This document shows positions 18,792-25,728 of a DNA stretch of 64,000 bases, piece by piece. The notes below the pieces were generated by a model. That model was not told the DNA's origin. It was given only the letters and a program-made list of their open reading frames with translations, and did no database searches. The position numbers and the translations under genes were made by a program. The stretch covers positions 62,001 to 126,000 of the forward strand of contig NZ_JBJHBQ010000004.1 of NCBI RefSeq assembly GCF_050485565.1. Reading direction: 5' to 3'. This DNA comes from Glycocaulis sp050485565 (lineage in GTDB: Bacteria > Pseudomonadota > Alphaproteobacteria > Caulobacterales > Maricaulaceae). Position 1 is the first letter of the stretch; every line of letters begins with the position of its first letter.

Positions 18792-19996
18792 TGGAAACCA
18801 TGAACGATCTGTGGGCCATCGTCGCCGATGTCTGGAATACCAGCTTTCTGGGCCTGAATGTCGGCCAGGCGCTGATCGGCCTTATCGTGGTGGCGCTGGC
18901 TTTTGCGGTGCGCGGGCTTGCCGGCTGGGCGATCACGAAATTCCTGCTGGCCCACGCACAGAAAACCACAACGCGGATGGACGAGAAGGTCGTGCGGGCG
19001 CTCTCCGGGCCGATCCGCATGATCCCGATCATTATTGGCGTCTATATCGCCGTGCTCATCGTTGGCCTCGACCAGCCTGACGGTCAGGGGGCAGGCATCA
19101 ATCTGGTGCGCACGCTGATCATCATTGCGATCTTCTGGGCGCTGCACAATGTGGTGACGCCGGTTTCCTACCTGCTCTCCCCGTTACAGCGCGCGCTGGG
19201 GCCTGTGCTGGTGGACTGGCTCGCCAAGACGCTGCGCATCCTGTTCGTGGTCGTCGGGGCCGGGGCTGTGCTGCAGCTCTGGGGCATTCCGGTGGCGCCG
19301 ATTGTCGCCGGTCTGGGCCTGTTCGGCGTGGCCGTGGGTCTTGGCGCGCAGGACATGTTCAAGAACCTGATCTCAGGCCTGCTGGTGCTGACCGAAAAGC
19401 GCTTCCTCCCGGGTGAGTGGATTCATGTGGACGGCGTGGTGGAGGGCATCGTGGAGCAGATCAATTTCCGCTCTACCCTCGTGCGCCGGTTCGACCGCTC
19501 GCCGGTCTATGTGCCGAACTCCTTCCTGTCAGACAGGGCCGTGACCAACTTCTCGCGCATGACCCACCGGCGCATTCTCTGGACCATCGGGGTGGAGTAC
19601 AAGACGACCACCGACCAGCTCCGCTATATATGCGACAAGACGCTGGAATGGCTGGACGATCATCCCGGCTTCGCCAAGCCGCCTGAAGTGGCGCGTGCGA
19701 TGCGGGTGGACAGTTTCGGCGCGTCCTCCATCGATCTTCTCCTGGTCTGCTTCACCAACACCACCGCCTGGGCGGACTGGCTGGAGCTGAAAGAAGAGCT
19801 GGCCTTCGAAATGAAGCGCATCGTGGAAGGGGCGGGGACCGCTTTCGCCTTCCCCTCCACCAGCGTCTACATGGACAATGGCGCGGAAGTGTTCGTGCCG
19901 CCGGAAGTGGAGACCCATGCGCGGCGGCTGGCGGGCGATCTGGAGTCCGATGATCGGAGCAATCCACTGGCGCGTGTGGAGGACAGTGACGATTGA
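18791..19996 (+). CDS. mscS: MscS-type mechanosensitive ion channel
   Basis: The 401-residue membrane protein has four to five N-terminal helices. The pore-lining TM3 is rich in Gly and Ala (GLGLFGVAVGLGAQDMFKNL), the MscS signature, and is followed by the beta domain (FLPGEWIHVDGVVEGIVEQI) and a C-terminal alpha/beta domain. Such channels open under membrane tension to release solutes during osmotic downshock. ATG 18791 overlaps the prfC stop. The coding frame stays open further into prfC but has no ribosome site there. Extra N-terminal helices make it larger than E. coli MscS (286 residues). Confidence 0.93.
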   Translation: METMNDLWAIVADVWNTSFLGLNVGQALIGLIVVALAFAVRGLAGWAITKFLLAHAQKTTTRMDEKVVRALSGPIRMIPIIIGVYIAVLIVGLDQPDGQGAGINLVRTLIIIAIFWALHNVVTPVSYLLSPLQRALGPVLVDWLAKTLRILFVVVGAGAVLQLWGIPVAPIVAGLGLFGVAVGLGAQDMFKNLISGLLVLTEKRFLPGEWIHVDGVVEGIVEQINFRSTLVRRFDRSPVYVPNSFLSDRAVTNFSRMTHRRILWTIGVEYKTTTDQLRYICDKTLEWLDDHPGFAKPPEVARAMRVDSFGASSIDLLLVCFTNTTAWADWLELKEELAFEMKRIVEGAGTAFAFPSTSVYMDNGAEVFVPPEVETHARRLAGDLESDDRSNPLARVEDSDD

Positions 19997-20139
19997 GTCC
20001 CAAGGCGCGCACGCCAAAGCCTAACCCGGTCGCGCGCGGCCTTGCCCGCCGTTCGCGCAAGGCCGGTGCCATGCCGGCAAAGAAGGGCAAGGGCTCGATC
20101 TACAAGCGCCACCCCAAGCACAGGGACGATGAGGGGTAG
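19993..20139 (+). CDS. Small basic protein, ArfA-like ribosome rescue factor candidate
   Basis: The 48-residue ORF begins at TTG 19993, overlapping the mscS stop by 4 nt (TTGA), ten nt after a perfect GGAGG. It reads NPVARGLARRSR in the middle and KKGKGSIYKRHPKHR near the end. E. coli ArfA has a KKGKGSYMRKGKH segment that enters the mRNA tunnel of stalled ribosomes to recruit RF2, so the KGKGS plus basic tail is a good match. It also follows prfC. In E. coli, arfA is likewise next to a mechanosensitive channel gene (mscL). ArfA family members are short and divergent, so this remains a candidate. Confidence 0.45.
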   Translation: MSPKARTPKPNPVARGLARRSRKAGAMPAKKGKGSIYKRHPKHRDDEG

Positions 20140-20231
20140 GTGCGCGCCTTCCGATTGGCGGTAGGTTGAGACTGTAAAGCCTGCTAAAGTGCGTTGCAAA
20201 GCCGAAGAGTGCTGTCCCGGAGGGAAAGCCG

Positions 20232-20489
20232 ATGCAGAAGACCTTTTATGTCAAGGCACTATGGGATGAGGACGCCAAGGTCTTCGTCTGTGAAAGCGAT
20301 ATCGAAGGGCTGCATATAGAGGCTGAAACGCTCGACGAGTTCGAGCGGCTGATCCATGAGCACGCCCGCGAGCTGGCGCTGCAAAACCATATTCTCAATC
20401 AGACCGGCGCCGCCAATCTGACACTGGCCGATCTCATTCCGGGCATTGTGTGGCAGCGGCCTGCAGAACCTGCGCCGCTTTGCGCGTGA
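20232..20489 (+). CDS. hicB: HicB-type antitoxin (DUF1902)
   Basis: The 85-residue protein has the HicB N-terminal fold: FYVKALWDEDAKVFVCESDIEG, then the ETLDEFERLIHE helix. It neutralises the HicA RNase encoded next. The C-terminal DNA-binding part seen in longer HicB proteins is missing, so any autorepression would depend on another domain or on the complex. A good ribosome site (GGAGGGAAAG) precedes ATG 20232. Antitoxin-first order is the less common hicBA arrangement. The toxin starts 6 nt after the stop. Confidence 0.85.
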   Translation: MQKTFYVKALWDEDAKVFVCESDIEGLHIEAETLDEFERLIHEHARELALQNHILNQTGAANLTLADLIPGIVWQRPAEPAPLCA

Positions 20490-20495
20490 GCCGCG

Positions 20496-20690
20496 ATGGG
20501 GCAAGGCTATTACCGCGACGTCATCACCGAGCTGAAACGTGCCGGGTTTCGTCAGATTGCAGGCGGCAAGGGCAGCCATGAGAAGTGGGAGTCGCCACAG
20601 GGAAAGTGGGTGCTGGTTCCGCGCAACACGAAAAGCCGTCACACGGCCAATGCGATAATGAAGTCAGCCGGTCTTGCCGCGAAGTTCTAG
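20496..20690 (+). CDS. hicA: HicA-type mRNA interferase toxin
   Basis: The 64-residue protein has the double-stranded-RNA-binding-like HicA fold with catalytic His28 in GGKGSHEKW and a preceding LKRAGF. HicA toxins cleave mRNA independently of the ribosome and halt growth until HicB is replenished. Size is normal (about 60 residues). It ends converging on, and overlapping by 4 nt, the DUF2336 gene at 20687. Confidence 0.88.
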   Translation: MGQGYYRDVITELKRAGFRQIAGGKGSHEKWESPQGKWVLVPRNTKSRHTANAIMKSAGLAAKF

Positions 20691-21772
20691 GCCGCCTGCA
20701 TGTCGTTGCGCATGCGCCAGAAGCGCATGGCGCGTTCAGCGTCTTCCTTGGGCAGAGCCGTGTACAGCGCGCCGAGTGCCTGCGCGTCCTCGCTCAGATT
20801 GCCGCGTGACTGGCCGCGCAATATGGCCAGCGTGACAAACAGCGCCTTGTCAAACCCCGCCGCCTTGCAGATCAGCGCCAGCCCGTCCGGGCTCTTGTGA
20901 TCGAGCGCGCGCTGGGCGGCGCTGTGATCGACCCCGGCCAGCTCGGCCAGCGCCACACAGCACTTCACCCGCTCGCCTTCGCGCAAGAGACGCACCAGCA
21001 GCGAGCCATCCAGCTCCTTGCGCATGCGCCTTGTGGTGACGAATTTGCGCGCCTCTGCAATCGCCCTGTCACTGGCGATGCGCGCTTCCAGGCGGGCATG
21101 CGAGGCGGCAAGGGCGGCTTCGGCAATCGCCGGGTCCAGCGTCTCGAAGCGCTTCATGATCCGGTCGCGCAGCGAAGTTTCCACCACGCTCATCAGATCG
21201 CCCAGAAGGTCCACCGGCGTATCGCCACGGTTGACGATGGGCGCCTGCAGGACCGGGCTGGTCTCCGCGCGCCGGGTCACGGTCTCGAAGGCATTGCGCG
21301 ACAGGCGCGCGCCGTCATTGGCAACGAGGCGCGCCAGTGTTTCATCATCGCCATTGGCGACGATGGCGTCACTCACCCGTTCGGGTACTGCCTCCCGCGT
21401 GGCCATGGCGCGGCGGTGTTCCTCATCGGCCTCGGTGGCGATGGCGACGAGGTCGTCCTCGGTCAGCACGCCGGACTGGGTCAGAATGGGCGCAGCCACT
21501 TCAATCGCGTCGCGCGCCAGCTGCATGACAAGGCCGCGCGGGGCCAGCGGCGCATCGGCAAAGCGGCGTGACAGCTCGGCACGTGCATCCTGCGCGGTCT
21601 GGGCGGCGAGCGTGGACAGCACGGCGTCAAACTGCTGGTGCGCGCCGGTGCCGTTCTGCGGCGCCTCATCGAAGAACAGATCGGTGACCTCGCGCAGAAG
21701 CGCGCGGCGGCGCTCGGAGGATTTCTCCCGTGCCAGCCCGGTCAGATGGTGAAGCTTGCTCTCGATATCCAT
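20687..21772 (-). CDS. DUF2336 domain protein (copy 2)
   Basis: The 361-residue helical-repeat protein has the same layout as the one at 6057-7130: an N-terminal LREVTDLFFDEAP helix, repeated Ala/Leu/Arg helices, and a SxxGLALICKAAGFDKALF region near residue 290. It ends with an RFWRM segment that parallels the RYWNW end of copy 1. No biochemical role is established for the family. The two copies are divergent in sequence, indicating an old duplication. The gene stands alone, convergent with hicA. Confidence 0.8.
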   Translation of the reverse strand: MDIESKLHHLTGLAREKSSERRRALLREVTDLFFDEAPQNGTGAHQQFDAVLSTLAAQTAQDARAELSRRFADAPLAPRGLVMQLARDAIEVAAPILTQSGVLTEDDLVAIATEADEEHRRAMATREAVPERVSDAIVANGDDETLARLVANDGARLSRNAFETVTRRAETSPVLQAPIVNRGDTPVDLLGDLMSVVETSLRDRIMKRFETLDPAIAEAALAASHARLEARIASDRAIAEARKFVTTRRMRKELDGSLLVRLLREGERVKCCVALAELAGVDHSAAQRALDHKSPDGLALICKAAGFDKALFVTLAILRGQSRGNLSEDAQALGALYTALPKEDAERAMRFWRMRNDMQAA

Positions 21773-21884
21773 GAATTCCCACCACCCCTGATCATGTTTG
21801 CCCGTCAGGTTAGGCCCGGAGGGTAAACACCCGGTTTGTGTGCCGTTTTTTGCGCCGCCGGGGAGGGTTAATCTCGGATCAGGC

Positions 21885-22298
21885 TTAACGTTCCGGAAAC
21901 AGCTGGCTTTGAGCGCTTTCAGGCAGGGGGCTGATGGCTACTGGCGGGACTGACAGGCCGCCCTCCAGCGCCTCGCGTTCGCGGGCGCTGGGCTCACGCT
22001 CGATCGCGCGTTCAATTCGCGCCGCAAGCGAAGGCGACAGGCCCGTTACCGCGCCGGGAAAGGGGCGCGGGGGCAGCGGCGCAGCGTGAAGCGTACAGCG
22101 GTTCTGATAGGCATTATGCGTCCATGCCTGACAGGCTTCGCGATAGCCGCAGGCCGCCGCGCATGCCTGCCAGCTTAAGGCGGGCGCGCCTTGAAGGCGC
22201 ACCAGCACCGCGCCGCGCCTTTCCTCGCCATGCAGGATCGCGCCCGATGGCACGCCATGGGGCAGGGACAGGCTGGCAAGGAGGAGCATGACGATCAT
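21885..22298 (-). CDS. Secreted PAN/Apple-domain protein
   Basis: The 137-residue protein has a signal peptide (MIVMLLLASLSLPHG). A PAN-like module follows at about 40-75 with the cysteine pattern WQACAAACGYREACQAWTH and NRCTL, typical of PAN/Apple folds that bind proteins or carbohydrates. The proline-rich C-terminus is probably disordered. No neighbour suggests a partner. Confidence 0.65.
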   Translation of the reverse strand: MIVMLLLASLSLPHGVPSGAILHGEERRGAVLVRLQGAPALSWQACAAACGYREACQAWTHNAYQNRCTLHAAPLPPRPFPGAVTGLSPSLAARIERAIEREPSAREREALEGGLSVPPVAISPLPESAQSQLFPER

Positions 22299-22678
22299 GG
22301 CGCTGATTTGGCGTGTAAGCGGTGAAGGAAGCGTTTCTGTGGTGTGCGCTCGTTGTCATCCTCCGGCCATTCCATTTGTCATCACCCGCTTTATGCGGGT
22401 GATCCATGCCTACAACGGGCCGACAAGCCCCCGTCCTTCGAGACGGCTTCTGACGAAGCCCCACAGGATGAGGGCTTAGCCGTACTTTCCCTCATCCTGA
22501 GGGCGAACGCAGTGAGCGTCTCGAAGGACGAGGGAAAAGTAGCTCTCAGGCATGGATGGCCCGGACACCCGCCTGCGCGGGAGCAGGCAAGCCGGGCCAT
22601 GACAGGTATTCTTGACGGTCTGCGTTTATCGGAGGAGCTTTGAACCCAACGGTTTCAAGGCGCAGGGGGCGTGGGGGT
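22299..22678. other. Intergenic stretch with palindromic repeats, no gene
   Basis: About 380 nt without a convincing gene. It holds a short hairpin at 22382-22402 (ATCACCCGC / GCGGGTGAT) and a pair of repeats at 22431-22535 listed separately. A Shine-Dalgarno-like GGAGGAG occurs at 22631, followed too closely by an in-frame TTG for the next gene. Confidence 0.7.
22431..22535. repeat. Inverted pair of 'CGTCCTTCGAGACG' extragenic repeats
   Basis: A copy starting CCGTCCTTCGAGACGGCTTC and ending AGGATGAGGG is followed 14 nt later by an inverted copy running from CCCTCATCCTGAGGG to GTCTCGAAGGACG. The two arms could fold into one long hairpin. The same pair is found at 32036-32143 inside the GTA cluster. 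Confidence 0.85.
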
Positions 22679-23098
22679 ATGGATTACCGGGAACAGGTGC
22701 AGTTGTTTCTGTTCCCGCCCTATTTTGACTTCACGCGACTCCCGGTCAGGGAGCAGTTCTACGCTTGGAGCCTGATGCAATGGTTCGCTGGCCCTGCCAT
22801 GTTCATGTACTCGCTTGGCTCTTTCGGACTGCTCTGTGTGATCCTGCTTGCGTTCGTCCCGGAGCTCGGGATCGCAGTGGACCTTGCCGCGCTCCCGCCC
22901 GTCTTCTGGCTATTGCTCGCGACGTCTGCGCCGGTCTGGCTGGCTGGCCGGATAGTTCTGTCGCTGGTACGAACCGGGGCAATGCCGCCCTATCCGATCC
23001 GCACCACCAGAGCCTGCTGGGTCGCCACTGTGCTCGCCGGGCTGTGGTTAATTTCACTCTATCCACTCTACGCTGAATACCAGGCGTCACGGGTTTAG
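22679..23098 (+). CDS. Hypothetical inner-membrane protein
   Basis: The 139-residue protein has three hydrophobic helices (about 30-60, 68-95 and 105-130) and a soluble N-terminus. ATG 22679 has a G-rich upstream stretch. A TTG at 22640 would add 13 residues but lies only a few nt from GGAGGAG. It precedes the sodium channel gene by 120 nt on the same strand. No family is recognised. Confidence 0.5.
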   Translation: MDYREQVQLFLFPPYFDFTRLPVREQFYAWSLMQWFAGPAMFMYSLGSFGLLCVILLAFVPELGIAVDLAALPPVFWLLLATSAPVWLAGRIVLSLVRTGAMPPYPIRTTRACWVATVLAGLWLISLYPLYAEYQASRV

Positions 23099-23218
23099 CG
23101 CGCGCCCTTTCTGATTCTGGAATGACGCGTGTCAGGTAAGCCAGCACCACCCCCATTGCGCACGCCCCCCGCAACCGGCTAACCAGACAGCCTGCCAGGC
23201 ATGAAGGGAGCGCGCGCG

Positions 23219-24082
23219 ATGAGTGGCGAAAAGGCCGGTCTGCGATCACGGCTGGAAGTGTTTGTGGAGAGCGCCCTGTTCCGCAATGCGATCACGGCGC
23301 TGATCCTTCTCAATGCGGTGCTGCTGGGGCTGGAAACCTATGCCCTGCCGGCCGATGTGGCCGGGGCGTTCCTGATTGCCGACCAGATCATCGTCTACAC
23401 CTTCGCCGCCGAGATACTGCTCAAGCTCTTCGTCTTCCGTCTGAGCTTCTTCCGCTCGGGCTGGAACTGGTTTGACCTTGTCGTCGTGACGATCTCGCTC
23501 ATCCCGGCGGCCGGCCCGTTCGCGGTCCTGCGCGCGCTGCGCGTCCTGCGCCTGTTCCGCCTGTTCTCGGTCGTGCCGGAAATGCGCCGCGTGGTGGTGG
23601 CGCTGGGCAAGGCCATTCCCGGCATGGGCTCGATAATGATGGTGCTGGGCCTGATCTTCTATGTCGGCGCGGTGATGAGCTCGAAACTCTTCTCCGATAC
23701 GCATCCTGAGTTTTTCGGTGATCTGGGCGCGGCCGCCTTCACCCTGTTTCAGGTGATGACGCTGGAAAGCTGGTCGATGGGCGTAGCGCGTCCGGTGATC
23801 TCCGAGCACCCGCTGGCCTGGGCGTTCTTCGTGCCCTTCATCATCCTGACCAGCTTTGCGGTGCTGAACATGTTCATCGCCGTTATCGTGGATTCGCTGC
23901 AGGCGAAACATTTCGACGAGGAAACCGAGCGTCAGAACAAGGCGACCGACGAGCGCACCTTGCTGCGCGAGGAAGTGATTGCGCTGCGCGGCGAGATCGC
24001 CGAGCTGAAAACGCTGATGCTTTCCGGGCAGGCAAAGCCCGCCCGGAAAGCGCCCGGCAAGGATGAGGGGAGCGCCGGGTAG
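23219..24082 (+). CDS. Bacterial voltage-gated sodium channel (BacNav type)
   Basis: The 287-residue protein has six transmembrane segments and the canonical BacNav parts. S4 (about 102-124) carries arginines at every third position (R105, R108, R111, R114). The selectivity filter is TLESWSM (181-187), as in sodium-selective NaChBac/NavAb channels. A C-terminal coiled coil (about 245-275) would hold the tetramer. Start ATG 23219 follows AAGGGAG. An ATG at 23201 is also in frame. These channels occur mainly in marine and saline bacteria and are tied to motility and pH homeostasis. The gene is followed immediately by convergent azoR. Confidence 0.93.
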   Translation: MSGEKAGLRSRLEVFVESALFRNAITALILLNAVLLGLETYALPADVAGAFLIADQIIVYTFAAEILLKLFVFRLSFFRSGWNWFDLVVVTISLIPAAGPFAVLRALRVLRLFRLFSVVPEMRRVVVALGKAIPGMGSIMMVLGLIFYVGAVMSSKLFSDTHPEFFGDLGAAAFTLFQVMTLESWSMGVARPVISEHPLAWAFFVPFIILTSFAVLNMFIAVIVDSLQAKHFDEETERQNKATDERTLLREEVIALRGEIAELKTLMLSGQAKPARKAPGKDEGSAG

Positions 24083-24088
24083 TCTTGT

Positions 24089-24712
24089 TCAGGCCGCCTT
24101 GCGCCCGATGATTTTCGCAATGTCGCTGGCCGCCGAATGCAAGCCTTCAGCGCGCGCTTCCTCGCCCATGCCCAGACCCTCGGCCCGCACGATGCGCACA
24201 TCTGTGATGCCGAAAAAGCCCATCATGGTTTTCAGATACGCTTCCTGATGGTCCATGGCGGCTTCGGCCGCGCTGCCCGCCAGCTTGCCGCCGCGCGAGG
24301 AGACGACATAGACCGTCTTGCCGCCTGCCAGCCCGACAGGGCCGGTCTCGGTATAGCGGAAGGTCTTGCCGGGAACGGCCAGCCGGTCGAGCCAGGCTTT
24401 CAGCTGGGTCGGGACCGAGAAATTGTACATGGGCGCGCCCATCACCACGATGTCAGCGGCGAGAAACTCGTCGACCAGCGTATCGTTATAGGCGCGCTCG
24501 GCGCGCTGGGCGTCGTTCAACCCTGCTATGTCGCCGCGCACGGCCTGCAGCACGGATCCGTCCAGATGGGCGGGCGGAGCGGCGGCCAGATCGCGGTAGG
24601 CGATGTCCAGATCCCGGTTCATGCCCGCGAGTGCAGCAACAAGGTCAGCACCAATCTGGCGCGAAGCCGATGCCTCGCCCAGGATTGAAGAGTCGATGTG
24701 AAGAAGTGTCAT
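24089..24712 (-). CDS. azoR: FMN-dependent NADH-azoreductase
   Basis: The 207-residue flavodoxin-fold enzyme shows the AzoR landmarks: the phosphate loop HIDSSILGEASASRQ, APMYNFSVPTQLKAWLDR at the FMN/substrate site, and GKTVYVVSSRGG. AzoR reduces quinones and azo compounds with NADH, protecting against electrophile stress. It is divergently transcribed from a LysR regulator, and the 95 nt between hold an inverted repeat, the usual arrangement for autoregulated control of a quinone reductase. Confidence 0.93.
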   Translation of the reverse strand: MTLLHIDSSILGEASASRQIGADLVAALAGMNRDLDIAYRDLAAAPPAHLDGSVLQAVRGDIAGLNDAQRAERAYNDTLVDEFLAADIVVMGAPMYNFSVPTQLKAWLDRLAVPGKTFRYTETGPVGLAGGKTVYVVSSRGGKLAGSAAEAAMDHQEAYLKTMMGFFGITDVRIVRAEGLGMGEEARAEGLHSAASDIAKIIGRKAA

Positions 24713-24760
24713 GTCAGCCTCCATCCGGCCGGATGATCCGGCGTTGACGGAAACCTATTT

Positions 24761-24809
24761 ATGGAACGGTCTTGCCGGTAGACACGATAAATGCCACTGT
24801 CCGTTCCAT
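24761..24809. promoter_or_regulatory. Inverted repeat in the azoR-LysR divergent promoter
   Basis: ATGGAACGG at 24761-24769 and its exact reverse complement CCGTTCCAT at 24801-24809 are separated by 31 nt. The right arm overlaps the LysR start codon. Spacing and position fit a regulator controlling both genes, probably by the LysR protein itself. Confidence 0.5.
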
Positions 24810-25728
24810 GAGTGGAACGACGAGCCTGCCCGATCTGAATGAGCTCTACCTGTTTGCGCAAGTGGTGGAGCATGGCGGATTTGCCGCTGCGGGCCGGGCC
24901 ATCAACGTGCCGAAATCGCGCCTCAGCCGCAAGGTCGCGCAGCTGGAGGAGCGCCTCGGCGTCACGCTGATCCATCGCTCCACGCGGCATTTCTCGGTGA
25001 CGGATGCCGGCCAGCTCTTCTACCGGCACTGTGCGGCCATGATCGCGCAGGCCCAGGCGGCGGAAGATGCCATCGCCGCCACGCGCTCGGAGCCGCAAGG
25101 CACGATCCGGGTCAGCTGCCCGGTGCTGGTCGTGGAGAAGGTGCTGGCCCCGCTGATCGCAGATTTCATGGCGCGCTATCCCAAGGTTCAGGTTCGCCTT
25201 GAGTCCACCAATCGCCGGGTGGATGTGATCGAGGAAGGCTTTGACATGGCGATCCGGGTGCGCCCGCCTCCTCTGGAGGATTCCGGCCTGATCCTGCGCC
25301 AGCTGGCCACGCATCGCGGCGCGCTGGTGGCCAGCCCCGGCCTCGTCGCGAGCCACCGCCTGCCGGAAGCTCCGGACGATATCTCGCAGTTTGAAACGCT
25401 GAGCCAGACAAGCCGGACCGGCGAACATGTCATCACGCTGACGGCACCGGACGGAGCAGTCCACCCTGTGCGCCATACGCCGCGCCTTGTGACCGATGAT
25501 ATGGAGGCGCTGCGTCAGGCGGCGCTTGCAGGCATCGGGGTGGCGGCGCTGCCGCGCCTGCTGGTGTGCGATGACATAGAAGCAGGGCGGCTGGTTGCAC
25601 TATTGCCGGATTACGAGCTGCCGGGCGGGCTGGCGCATGTCGTATTTCCCTCGCGAAGAGGGCTGATCCCGGCGGTGCGCCTGTTCATGGATGAACTGCC
25701 CGGCGCGTTTCAGGACAGCCTCAATTAA
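24808..25728 (+). CDS. LysR family transcriptional regulator
   Basis: The 306-residue protein has an N-terminal winged helix (about 8-65; FAAAGRAINVPKSRLSRKVA is the recognition region) and a LysR effector domain. The AAGRxxNVPKSxxSRxV pattern is the type seen in regulators of quinone-responsive genes. ATG 24808 starts within the right arm of the inverted repeat. A TTG at 24772 is in frame but would include most of the spacer. No good ribosome site is visible for either. Divergence from azoR makes azoR its likely target. Its 3' end overlaps the PBP gene by 8 nt. Confidence 0.88.
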   Translation: MSGTTSLPDLNELYLFAQVVEHGGFAAAGRAINVPKSRLSRKVAQLEERLGVTLIHRSTRHFSVTDAGQLFYRHCAAMIAQAQAAEDAIAATRSEPQGTIRVSCPVLVVEKVLAPLIADFMARYPKVQVRLESTNRRVDVIEEGFDMAIRVRPPPLEDSGLILRQLATHRGALVASPGLVASHRLPEAPDDISQFETLSQTSRTGEHVITLTAPDGAVHPVRHTPRLVTDDMEALRQAALAGIGVAALPRLLVCDDIEAGRLVALLPDYELPGGLAHVVFPSRRGLIPAVRLFMDELPGAFQDSLN

